The translations under genes and the position numbers were made by a program. 14,676 bases of DNA from NCBI GenBank assembly GCA_947483545.1, contig CANKNP010000096.1, forward strand, positions 1-14,676, in the 5' to 3' direction. The stretch comes from Deltaproteobacteria bacterium. Lineage in GTDB: Bacteria > Myxococcota > UBA796 > SXON01. This document shows, piece after piece, positions 8,416 through 14,450 of the stretch (within the stretch, counting starts at the first letter, position 1; every line of letters begins with the position of its first letter). The notes below the pieces were generated by a model, which worked only from the letters and a program-made list of their open reading frames with translations, did no database searches and was not told the DNA's origin.

Positions 8416-8957
8416 GGCCCACCCCGGCCATCGCGTTGTTGTCGTTCGGCCTCGGGTGCTCGGTTGGCCCGTGGACGCGCGCCGCCGCCCTGAACCCGAC
8501 CGTCCAGGCCCTCGACGCGGACCACAACGGGCGGCTGACGATAGCGGAGTACGAGCGGGTGGCGTACGGGGGCCCGGGCTTCGCCGCGGTGGACGCCGAC
8601 AAGGACGGCGATGTGAGCGTCACAGAGCTCGACGCCGCAGTGACCCAGACTGACCCGGTGTTGTTCAGTATGCAGCAGCGAGGCGGTCCTCCGACCGGGC
8701 CATCGAACCCGCAGTCCAAGGGACCGCGCGACGTCGTCAAGCGACCAACCCACGGCCAGGTGTGGGAGGTGCTCTCGCTCTTGCGCGAAGAGGTGCTCGC
8801 GCGGGATCCCAGCGCGGTCGTGCCGTCCCCCGAGGCCATCCTCGCGGCGGACACCGCGGGCGGCCTCGATGGTCCGCTCGCTGTGGAGGCGCTGACGACC
8901 CTGCAGACGGCTTCCGACGCCGCAGGGATCGAGTTCCCAGCGTCGCTCCGGAACTAA
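8412..8957 (+). CDS. Exported EF-hand protein (paired calcium-binding loops)
   Basis: The protein has 181 residues and a GTG start overlapping the sulfatase stop by 4 bp, so the two form an operon. A short hydrophobic N-terminus ends at Cys16 (FGLGC). The lipobox is not canonical, with Gly at -3, so a lipoprotein call is tentative. Two full 12-residue EF loops are visible: DADHNGRLTIAE (35-46) and DADKDGDVSVTE (61-72), both with acidic or Asn ligands at 1, 3 and 5 and Glu at 12. The remainder is a Pro/Gly/Gln-rich linker and a helical C-terminus. It probably binds Ca2+ outside the cytoplasm and may serve the neighbouring metal-dependent hydrolase. The last Asn codon and the TAA stop lie in the terminal inverted repeat of the element at 8953-9196, so the natural C-terminus may have been changed by insertion. 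Confidence 0.82.
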   Translation: MRPTPAIALLSFGLGCSVGPWTRAAALNPTVQALDADHNGRLTIAEYERVAYGGPGFAAVDADKDGDVSVTELDAAVTQTDPVLFSMQQRGGPPTGPSNPQSKGPRDVVKRPTHGQVWEVLSLLREEVLARDPSAVVPSPEAILAADTAGGLDGPLAVEALTTLQTASDAAGIEFPASLRN

Positions 8958-9018
8958 ACAGGATCGCGAAGCATCGTGGCCTTCGCGGTGAGCAGGATCA
9001 TCATCGCGCCCGCCTATC

Positions 9019-9101
9019 GAGCCTCGCCGTTCGGGCCTGCCATTCGAGTCTCGCCGTTCGAGTCTCGCCATTCCAGTCTCGTCGTTCGAGGCTCGGTCGT
9101 C
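9019..9101. repeat. 14-bp tandem repeat, about six imperfect units
   Basis: Units begin at 9019, 9033 (13 bp, one base short), 9046, 9060, 9074 and 9088. The consensus is GAGTCTCGCCRTTC. Units 3 and 4 are the cleanest and differ at one base; the outer units are degraded. Because 14 is not a multiple of three and no ORF here has support, this is non-coding minisatellite-type DNA inside the inverted-repeat element. Confidence 0.85.
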
Positions 9102-9116
9102 GATGTTCGACACGAC

Positions 9117-9137
9117 TCCTGTTCTCTGCGAACAGGA
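9117..9137. terminator. Hairpin in the gap downstream of the EF-hand gene
   Basis: TCCTGTTC (9117-9124) pairs perfectly with GAACAGGA (9130-9137) around the 5-nt loop TCTGC. Three more pairs (9113-9115 with 9139-9141) form beyond one mismatch. A TTT lies 9 bases further on. It could end the sulfatase/EF-hand transcript or be a structural part of the 244-bp element. Confidence 0.45.
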
Positions 9138-9224
9138 ATCGCACGTTTCTGTTGACGCGTCAAGGATCGATGCGCGACACCGCGATCCTGTTTAGTGCTC
9201 GCGCCCGGAAGTTTCTCGCCACCC

Positions 9225-9277
9225 CCGCAGGGGCCAGTTCTTACCCTTCTCCCTCCGCGCGCCTTTACCCCCTGCGG
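9225..9277. repeat. 9-bp inverted repeat CCGCAGGGG / CCCCTGCGG
   Basis: The arms at 9225-9233 and 9269-9277 are perfect, with a 35-base pyrimidine-rich loop. The whole 8958-9429 gap holds this repeat, the 244-bp element, the second palindromic element and a -10-like box. I see no supportable gene in it. Confidence 0.4.
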
Positions 9278-9317
9278 CGCGGCCCGCTCGCACGTCGCCC
9301 ATCGGCAGGTGAGCGGA

Positions 9318-9350
9318 GCATCCCGATCTGGTGACGTCACTTCGGGGTGC
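9318..9350. repeat. Dispersed palindromic element, copy B
   Basis: This stretch matches copy A at 27 of 31 positions (9319-9349 against 4448-4478) in the same orientation. It forms a 9-bp stem (9318-9326 with 9342-9350) with one G-U pair. Its core GTGACGTCAC (9331-9340) is a perfect 10-bp palindrome. It ends 80 bp before the ATG at 9430; copy A ends 85 bp before the ATG at 4564. Confidence 0.8.
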
Positions 9351-9402
9351 GACCGTCCCTTCCGTCCGTCACACGGCGGGTGCGCACGCCGGATGCAACT
9401 GG

Positions 9403-9408
9403 TAGGAT
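9403..9408 (+). promoter_or_regulatory. -10-like box TAGGAT for the FG-GAP lipoprotein gene
   Basis: TAGGAT lies 21 bp upstream of the ATG at 9430, and an AAGG at 9421-9424 could serve as ribosome site. No -35 box is evident. The box sits 53 bp after palindromic element B, compared with 57 bp between element A and the TACGCT box of the barrel gene. Confidence 0.4.
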
Positions 9409-9429
9409 TGCGCATCCCCCAAGGTCTAC

Positions 9430-10794
9430 ATGAAGGCTCCCGTCCACCAACGTGGCAGCGCCGTGCTGCTCTTGGTCCCGCTCTTGGCTTGCTCGGGCGG
9501 CCCGGGCCAAGACGCCGTCGCCCCGCCCTCGGACACGGAGGCCGACAGTGACACCGACGTTGATGTCGACGCCGACCCGGACACCGGCTGGGATGAGGGC
9601 GAGCTGACCGTCCTCCGGGGGCAGGACGCGCTCGCGGGCGGCGTCGGGGTCGGGGTGAAGGGGTTCGGTGGGTCGGAATGTGGGGATTGGATCATGCCGG
9701 GGGAGCCAGGGGAAGTGCTCGTCCACTGCGGAGACCCCTGGTCCGGGTCCTCCACCGGCGGACTCCTCCATCGGGTGGATGGGGCAGCACTGCTATCGGG
9801 CACGCCCACCGTCCTCGCCACCCTCTCGGGCGTTTACGTAGGCCACGGGCAGGCGAACGGCGGCATGAGCGACCTGGACGGCGACGCCCTGGGCGAGCTC
9901 GGCGTCCGAAACGCCACCGACGGAGGACTGAACCTCGGCTACGTCGTCCCCGGCTCGGCTTGGGCGGGGGACACCGCGCTGGAAGACGTGGCTTGGCGGC
10001 TCGTCGGTGACAGCGGCTACGTCGGGCTCGCGCCCCAGGTCGTCGCGGACGCCGACGGCGACGGCACCGCGGACCTCCTGGTCGTACAGGAGACAGACTC
10101 CTACGTGGATGACAGCAGCGTAGGGTCCCGCTTGATCCTCATCCCCGGAGCGTCGCTCGTCGGGACGCAATCGAGCGCGACCGTCCTGGTGCTCCGCATC
10201 GGTAGCTACGTGATCGAAGGGACGCGTGGCCTCGGCGCTCCCGGGGTGATTGGGGGCGTGGGCGACGTGGACGGCGACGGCCTCGAGGACCTCGGTGTCG
10301 CGTTCGGACCCTGGAGCGAACCCGGTCTCGACCAGTCCGGAGACGTCCGGATCGTGCTCTCCACCACGCTGGGCGCGGTGACCTTGGACGACTGCCCGAG
10401 CGTCACGGGCGTGCTCTCCGGCCGCCTGCTGGAGTCCGCTCTCGTGCGCCTCGGCGACCTTGATGGGGACGGCAGATCCGAGCTCGCGGTCGGCTTCGTG
10501 AAGGATGACGACACGGGCAGCGACTCCCGGCGGCTCGAGTTCGGGGTGGTGAACGGGGCCAGCATCGCCCCCGCAACTACGACGGTCATCGCGCCATGGG
10601 AGGCGGACCTTCAAGACTACTCGGGTGTCGGCTGCGACCTCGACGGCGACGGGCTCCCAGAGTGGGTGAGCGCGGACGGGATCTGGTCCGGTGGTTCGCT
10701 GAGCACTACGGCTGTCGCGATCGGGCCCGGGGTGGACGCGATCGGATGCTTGGGCGACCTGGATGGAGATGGCGTCCAGGAGCTCGGGTTGTGA
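9430..10794 (+). CDS. FG-GAP/VCBS-repeat lipoprotein
   Basis: The protein has 454 residues. The signal peptide ends in a lipobox LLAC, followed by an acidic Asp/Thr linker (about residues 34-56). Six FG-GAP-type calcium loops of the form D-x-D-G-D-x follow, beginning at residues 148, 207, 279, 343, 403 and 443. Each is followed by the usual E/D-L hydrophobic strand (for example DVDGDGLEDLGV). The spacing of about 60 residues suggests blades of an integrin-alpha-like beta-propeller on the cell surface. The last loop is only 40 residues after the fifth, and the protein stops straight after it at QELGL, so the last blade is short or the gene has lost its 3' end. Such proteins are common in Myxococcota; ligand unknown. 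It converges with the MopE-repeat gene, 25 bp apart, with no obvious terminator. Confidence 0.9.
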   Translation: MKAPVHQRGSAVLLLVPLLACSGGPGQDAVAPPSDTEADSDTDVDVDADPDTGWDEGELTVLRGQDALAGGVGVGVKGFGGSECGDWIMPGEPGEVLVHCGDPWSGSSTGGLLHRVDGAALLSGTPTVLATLSGVYVGHGQANGGMSDLDGDALGELGVRNATDGGLNLGYVVPGSAWAGDTALEDVAWRLVGDSGYVGLAPQVVADADGDGTADLLVVQETDSYVDDSSVGSRLILIPGASLVGTQSSATVLVLRIGSYVIEGTRGLGAPGVIGGVGDVDGDGLEDLGVAFGPWSEPGLDQSGDVRIVLSTTLGAVTLDDCPSVTGVLSGRLLESALVRLGDLDGDGRSELAVGFVKDDDTGSDSRRLEFGVVNGASIAPATTTVIAPWEADLQDYSGVGCDLDGDGLPEWVSADGIWSGGSLSTTAVAIGPGVDAIGCLGDLDGDGVQELGL

Positions 10795-10819
10795 TGCTTC
10801 GGCTCAGGCTCGCCCGCCC

Positions 10820-12409
10820 TCAATCCCGACAATCCGCCTCGATCCTCGCCTCCACCTCCGCCCCGAAGTTGTCCTCCAGGTCCTCTTGCGCATCCTCGAC
10901 GGGGATGGCGAGCAGCTCGGCGGCCGAGAGATCCAGGTAGTCCATCACCTCGAGCACGTCGTCCGAGCACGTGGTGGTCAGGCTCCCACTGTCGGCGGAC
11001 AGCGACACCGTGGGCACGACAACGGTCACGTCCACCGTGGTCTCCACCCCATCCACGCCCGCTCCGACCACCGTGATCGACACGTCCAACGCCCCATTCA
11101 CCGGCGAGACGTACCCGGTGCAGGTCACCACCGTGCAGAAGTAGTCCAGCTCCACGTCGAACGGATCCCCCTCGGTATTCATGCTGCTCACCAGCTCCGC
11201 GGCGAGGTCGAGCCCCACATCCGTGACCGACAGGCTGACGGCGGCCTCCGTCACGGCAAACTCCAGATTGGAGATGGCGTAGGAGGCCCCCTCCCAGCAA
11301 TAGGACCCCGCGGAGCCGGTCAGGTCCCGAGGGCCGTAGTCGTAGTCGAGCAGCGCATCCCTCCCGGCGCTGGCCATGCAGGATTGCAGCCGAAAGTCCG
11401 CGCCGTTGCAATTCTGGTCGAGCCCATCGTCGGGGACATCGACAGCGCCTGTGTAGTAGGTGGGATCCGTGTCGTCGCAGTCATCGCCGACGGCATCGCC
11501 GTAGGTGTCACTCGCGTGGCCGTCAAAGTCCGCGTCGTCATCGTCCCAGCCGTCACAGTTGGCGTCCAGGCCGTCGTACCAGACCTCCACCGCGGCGGGG
11601 CTCACAGCGGGGTCGGTCTCGTCACAATCCCCGCCGACGGTTCTCCCCGGCGGGGCGTCACATGCCACGACAGCATCGCCGCTGCCGTAGCCGTCGCCAT
11701 CGGTGTCTTCGTACCAATCGGGCCGGCCGGTCACCGCGGGATCCTCGTCATCGGCGAGGCCGTTGCAGTCCTCGTCCACATCGTCCGGGTCACAGATCTC
11801 GGGCGCGGCGAGGTTGATGTCGGGGTTGGTGTCGTCACAATCATCGCCCTGACTGACATAGCCAGGGGTCGGATCACACGTCGTGACCCTCAACGCGGGG
11901 TCGCCAAAGCTGTCACCATCGGCGTCGTAGTACCAGGGCAGATTGTCGATGATGCCGTCACAGTCATTGTCCAAGCCGTCGTCGCAATAATCTCGGACGC
12001 CAGGGTGGATGTCGTCGCGTGTGTCGTCGCAGTCGCCGGGCTCGGGGACATGCTGGTACACGCCCTCGCAGGAGCTGACCGCCCCGTCTGTGGCGCCATA
12101 GTCGTCCCCATCCAGGTCGGGGTACCAATACAGCTCAATCAGCGTCGGGTCCGCGTCGTCACAGTCGCCGGGCAGGTCCACGAAGCCATCGGGTGCCGCG
12201 CAGCCGGAGACCCAGACGGGGCCGCCGGTGCCGTCGCCGTCGGCATCCGCGTAGTAGGTGTGCTGTTGGATAGTGGCGTCCGTATCGTCACAATCGTCCG
12301 TCCCAAGGACGCCGCACTCGGGCAGAAACGCGCCGTCCCCGTCGAGATCACACCGTCCGGCCAGGTCGGCCTCGGAGACGAGCGCGCAGGCGGCGAGGAG
12401 GAGGAGCAT
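10820..12409 (-). CDS. MopE-type putative metal-binding repeat lipoprotein
   Basis: The protein has 529 residues. The N-terminal two thirds carry repeated Asp/Cys motifs of the MopE-like putative metal-binding family. There are six D-C-D-D/E-T/A units (for example GDDCDDTNPDI), four G-L/V-D-x-(D/N)-C-(D/N)-G units, and interspersed YxDxDGDGxG loops. The last approximately 190 residues form a beta-rich domain with paired Cys that I do not recognise. It probably binds Ca2+ or another metal at the cell surface. The start is fixed: an in-frame TAA lies three codons before ATG 12409, and this TAA is the stop of the methyltransferase gene, with AAGGA overlapping it as the ribosome site. The signal MLLLLAAC is very short, with Cys at position 8. 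It is the third gene of a minus-strand operon. Confidence 0.9.
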   Translation of the reverse strand: MLLLLAACALVSEADLAGRCDLDGDGAFLPECGVLGTDDCDDTDATIQQHTYYADADGDGTGGPVWVSGCAAPDGFVDLPGDCDDADPTLIELYWYPDLDGDDYGATDGAVSSCEGVYQHVPEPGDCDDTRDDIHPGVRDYCDDGLDNDCDGIIDNLPWYYDADGDSFGDPALRVTTCDPTPGYVSQGDDCDDTNPDINLAAPEICDPDDVDEDCNGLADDEDPAVTGRPDWYEDTDGDGYGSGDAVVACDAPPGRTVGGDCDETDPAVSPAAVEVWYDGLDANCDGWDDDDADFDGHASDTYGDAVGDDCDDTDPTYYTGAVDVPDDGLDQNCNGADFRLQSCMASAGRDALLDYDYGPRDLTGSAGSYCWEGASYAISNLEFAVTEAAVSLSVTDVGLDLAAELVSSMNTEGDPFDVELDYFCTVVTCTGYVSPVNGALDVSITVVGAGVDGVETTVDVTVVVPTVSLSADSGSLTTTCSDDVLEVMDYLDLSAAELLAIPVEDAQEDLEDNFGAEVEARIEADCRD

Positions 12410-12415
12410 CGATCC

Positions 12416-13180
12416 TTATGCTAACGGCCCCCGCCGCCCCCACGCCCCAAACACCACGTCCCCGATGAACACCGCTCCGGGAGCTTGCAGCTCCGCGAGC
12501 AGTCGTGCGTCCAGGCTCTCGACGTCCACCTCCTCCGGCGTCGTCACGCCCCGTTGGACCATCCGGGGGAGGATCGCCCGCACGATCGCCGCGGTGTGAT
12601 GCCGGTCGCGGAGGGTCTGGACCACTGCCTCAGCCCGAACATGCTCTACGACCAGCCCCGCGGCCTCGAGCACCGACGAGAGCCGAAGCCCCATGCGGAG
12701 GTCTGCGCCTTCGCGCTCGACGGTCTGCCAGATCCAGTGATGCACGCGCTCATGCAGCGGCATCTTCGTCAAGGAGACAGGCACCATCGATGTATCATGT
12801 TCGTGAAACACCGTGATACCTCCCGGATGTATCACCTCGGTCAGGCGTCGGACCGCCCCCACCGCGTCCGCTTGATACATCAATACCCGCCGGCCAAACA
12901 CGGCGTGAAACATCCCGATATCATGGGGCAAAGCACATATGTCACCATCGCGATACATGATACATGGCATCTCCGGCGTTCGCGCTCGGGCCACCTCCAG
13001 GATCCCCGCATCCCGATCGACGCCCACGACCTGGCCTGACGCACCCACCCGACGCGCGATCATCCGGGTGACCTCGCCACGGCCACACCCCAGGTCCAGC
13101 ACCCGCATCCCGGGGCCGATGCCCGCGTCATCGAGCAGGCGTTCGGTCATCCCCCCGACGGCATCCCCGGGCTCGCTCAC
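12416..13180 (-). CDS. Class I SAM-dependent methyltransferase
   Basis: The protein has 254 residues and a GTG start. Motif I VLDLGCGRG (27-35) and the acidic ribose-binding Asp54 (VVGVDRD) are clear, followed by motif II-like RDGDICALP and the post-motif HPGGITVFHEHD. The general shape matches UbiE/COQ5-like small-molecule methyltransferases. The substrate is unknown. The start overlaps the stop of the upstream lipoprotein gene by 4 bp (GTGA), and 6 bp separate its TAA from the MopE-repeat gene, so the three are one operon. Pairing a cytoplasmic methyltransferase with two exported lipoproteins is unusual. Codons for residues about 73-131 are markedly AT-rich (ATA, ACA, TAT, GTA-containing words) compared with the rest of the gene. 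Confidence 0.9.
   Translation of the reverse strand: MSEPGDAVGGMTERLLDDAGIGPGMRVLDLGCGRGEVTRMIARRVGASGQVVGVDRDAGILEVARARTPEMPCIMYRDGDICALPHDIGMFHAVFGRRVLMYQADAVGAVRRLTEVIHPGGITVFHEHDTSMVPVSLTKMPLHERVHHWIWQTVEREGADLRMGLRLSSVLEAAGLVVEHVRAEAVVQTLRDRHHTAAIVRAILPRMVQRGVTTPEEVDVESLDARLLAELQAPGAVFIGDVVFGAWGRRGPLA
12792..12963. other. AT-rich patch with six GATAC/GTATC words inside the methyltransferase gene
   Basis: GATAC or its complement GTATC occurs at 12792, 12815, 12829, 12874, 12952 and 12959. Four of the six are followed (or, read on the other strand, preceded) by AT, giving GATACAT. GATATC (12917) and CATATG (12936) lie among them. Such words should be rare in DNA of this composition. The reading frame stays open throughout. 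Confidence 0.7.
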
Positions 13181-13764
13181 CCCCCGACCTCCGCGAGCCG
13201 CGTTTCGAAGTCCTCCTGAAGCACCGGCGTGAGCTCCTCGACGATCTCGTAGGTCAGCGTGTCGGTCGCGTCATAGACCAGCTTCTCCGCGATGGCCACG
13301 CCCGAGTCTTCGACGTGGTCCTGCGACTCGACGCGGATGCCCTGATACTCGCCATCCTGGTAGATGGACGTGGAGTGCCAGGCGGTCCAGGCCCAGGCGG
13401 CGCCGGCATCGTACGCGCCTTCGACCAGCATCGTGCCTTCGTCGGTCACGAAGGTTGAGGTGAAGGTGCCGGCCGCGGCGTCCACGTCGTGAACGAGCTC
13501 GTAGGCGGTCACTCCCTGCTCCCCGACCGTCCAGGCTTGCTCAGTGACCGTGCTCGCGTCGGGGTCCAGCGCGCGAATGAACAGGACCTCCTCGGTCGGT
13601 GCGACGTAGCTGCCGTCCGGAGTCTGACCATCACTGGTCCCGATGTACCACTCGGTGCTCGCCACAGCCGGGGCTGCGGTGTCGCCACCCGTCTCCTCCT
13701 CGCCGCCCGCGCAGGCAGGGGCCAAGAGACAAGAAAGCAGGATGAAGGGCAGGTACGAACGCAC
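13177..13764 (-). CDS. Small lipoprotein of unknown function
   Basis: The protein has 195 residues and a GTG start (VRSYLPFILLSCLLAPAC). GGAG at 13770-13773 lies 5 bases upstream of the GTG. The signal peptide probably ends at Cys18 (APAC). Its -3 Ala is less usual than Leu, but the acidic Gly-rich tether GGEEETGGDTAAP that follows is typical of lipoproteins in this window. The mature part appears beta-rich with no Cys and ends in a helix (TPVLQEDFETRLAEVGG). I do not recognise a family. It is first in an operon with the methyltransferase (4-bp GTGA overlap) and the MopE-repeat protein. Its promoter region is shared with the divergent gene at 13819. Confidence 0.8.
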   Translation of the reverse strand: MRSYLPFILLSCLLAPACAGGEEETGGDTAAPAVASTEWYIGTSDGQTPDGSYVAPTEEVLFIRALDPDASTVTEQAWTVGEQGVTAYELVHDVDAAAGTFTSTFVTDEGTMLVEGAYDAGAAWAWTAWHSTSIYQDGEYQGIRVESQDHVEDSGVAIAEKLVYDATDTLTYEIVEELTPVLQEDFETRLAEVGG

Positions 13765-13780
13765 GCAGACTCCGAGGATG

Positions 13781-13810
13781 CGGACAAGCTACCCCGCACC
13801 CGGCTACGAT
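13781..13810. promoter_or_regulatory. Back-to-back promoter between divergent genes
   Basis: On + there is CGGACA (13781-13786), then 18 bp, then TACGAT (13805-13810); the ATG at 13819 is only 8 bases later with no ribosome site, suggesting a leaderless mRNA. On - a -10-like TAGCTT (complement of 13786-13791) would start transcription about 14 bases before the GTG at 13764, leaving room for its GGAG. The two -10 boxes are 13 bp apart, so the promoters would compete or be co-regulated. Confidence 0.42.
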
Positions 13811-13818
13811 GCTGCAAG

Positions 13819-14238
13819 ATGTCTACCGACGACCCCCCGAAGCCCTCGTTGACCGATCAACTCGCCGCGGATGCCGCCGGCGCTGCCACCACCAAGGCCG
13901 CAGAGGCCCTGGCGAAAGGTGCCGTCGCGGCGGTCGGGAAGGCCGCGGACAGCGCGCTTGACGTGGTCGAAAGGATGCTCTTCGGCAAGGTCGGGGGCGC
14001 CGACGATGCGCTCAAGCACGAGGCCAACCCCGACCCGATCGCCCGGTTTCGTCAGGAGATGGGCGGCACACCCGAGGCAGGGCAAGCCGTGGCTCCCGCG
14101 CCCAAGCCCACCCGGGCGGAGGCCAAGGAGGCCGCGATGAACGAGGCGCGGAAGCAGTTGGAGGCGCTCAAGAAGGCGCGGGACGCCAAGCAGACCGAGG
14201 CGTCGAGCGAGCCGGTGGAGCGGAAGCGGACGCTCTGA
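13819..14238 (+). CDS. Small Ala/Lys-rich helical protein, function unknown
   Basis: The protein has 139 residues and no signal peptide or clear membrane segment. Residues about 14-55 form an Ala-rich amphipathic helix region (AATTKAAEALAKGAVAAVG), followed by a Pro-containing middle. A charged C-terminal helix follows (about residues 95-125, AEAKEAAMNEARKQLEALKK), likely a coiled coil. I do not recognise a family. ATG 13819 is chosen because it directly follows a -10-like box and begins a compositionally consistent protein; the in-frame reading upstream runs antisense through the lipoprotein gene. It is divergent from the lipoprotein operon with 54 bp between starts, and it is followed by a series of strong hairpins. 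Confidence 0.7.
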   Translation: MSTDDPPKPSLTDQLAADAAGAATTKAAEALAKGAVAAVGKAADSALDVVERMLFGKVGGADDALKHEANPDPIARFRQEMGGTPEAGQAVAPAPKPTRAEAKEAAMNEARKQLEALKKARDAKQTEASSEPVERKRTL

Positions 14239-14283
14239 TCTACTACCCGCAGAGTTCCTCGTGACGTGCGCGAATCTTGACCC

Positions 14284-14443
14284 GGCGCAGGCGCCGAAAG
14301 GCAACCCCGCGGCCCGTCAGGCCGCGAGGAGGGGGGAGGCCGCGTGTCGCGGCCGGCGCGGGGGGAGGACGTGTCCTCCCCCCGCCCAGCAAGGAGCAGC
14401 GCGGGCCCTCGGCGCTCCGGGTTGGGTTGCGGGCCGTGCCCGC
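14284..14443. terminator. Cluster of five GC-rich hairpins between convergent genes
   Basis: Perfect inverted repeats follow one another: 14284-14295 (5-bp stem), 14308-14326 (7-bp, CGCGGCC/GGCCGCG), 14338-14354 (7-bp, GGCCGCG/CGCGGCC, 3-nt loop), 14358-14385 (13-bp stem, 2-nt gap) and 14429-14443 (6-bp). The second and third share the same arm sequence. No T-run follows, so these may act as bidirectional, U-less terminators or mRNA 3'-end stabilisers. The gap 14239-14450 holds no supportable gene. Confidence 0.6.
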
Positions 14444-14450
14444 GCTGTGG

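Larger units (their letters stand above)
8953..9196. mobile_element. 244-bp element bounded by perfect 16-bp inverted repeats (MITE-like candidate)
   Basis: ACTAAACAGGATCGCG at 8953-8968 is the exact reverse complement of 9181-9196. Just inside, GCATCG (8971-8976) and CGATGC (9168-9173) are also inverted, so the termini match further with gaps. The interior is non-coding and holds 14-bp tandem repeats, a hairpin at 9117-9137 and the 12-bp palindrome TTGACGCGTCAA (9152-9163). No clean target-site duplication is seen; the flanks are only loosely alike (TCGCTCCGGA / TCGCGCCCGGA). No transposase is in the window, and only one copy is visible. A large RNA hairpin or terminator structure is an alternative reading. 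Confidence 0.5.

Noticed and set aside
9019..9101. CRISPR array
   Set aside because: Units are contiguous 14-mers without spacers, and no cas genes are present.
8388..9113. Minus-strand ORF with repeated RRDSNGR-like peptides
   Set aside because: The peptide repetition comes from translating the 14-bp tandem repeat. Most of the ORF is antisense to the EF-hand gene.
9170..9336. 54-residue plus-strand ORF (MRDTAILFSARARK) in the gap
   Set aside because: It starts within the inverted-repeat element, has no ribosome site, and ends in element B. Its Arg/Pro/Ser composition is typical of chance ORFs in GC-rich DNA.
12410..12423. TAGCAT as a -10 box 8 bases before the MopE-repeat ATG (leaderless start)
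   Set aside because: The bases are the end of the methyltransferase gene. With AAGGA overlapping its stop, translational coupling within an operon explains the sequence better.
10763..12424. 553-residue plus-strand ORF opposite the MopE-repeat gene
   Set aside because: Its Val/Ile/Gly repetitiveness is the mirror of the Asp/Cys repeats on the minus strand. It also overlaps the end of the FG-GAP gene.
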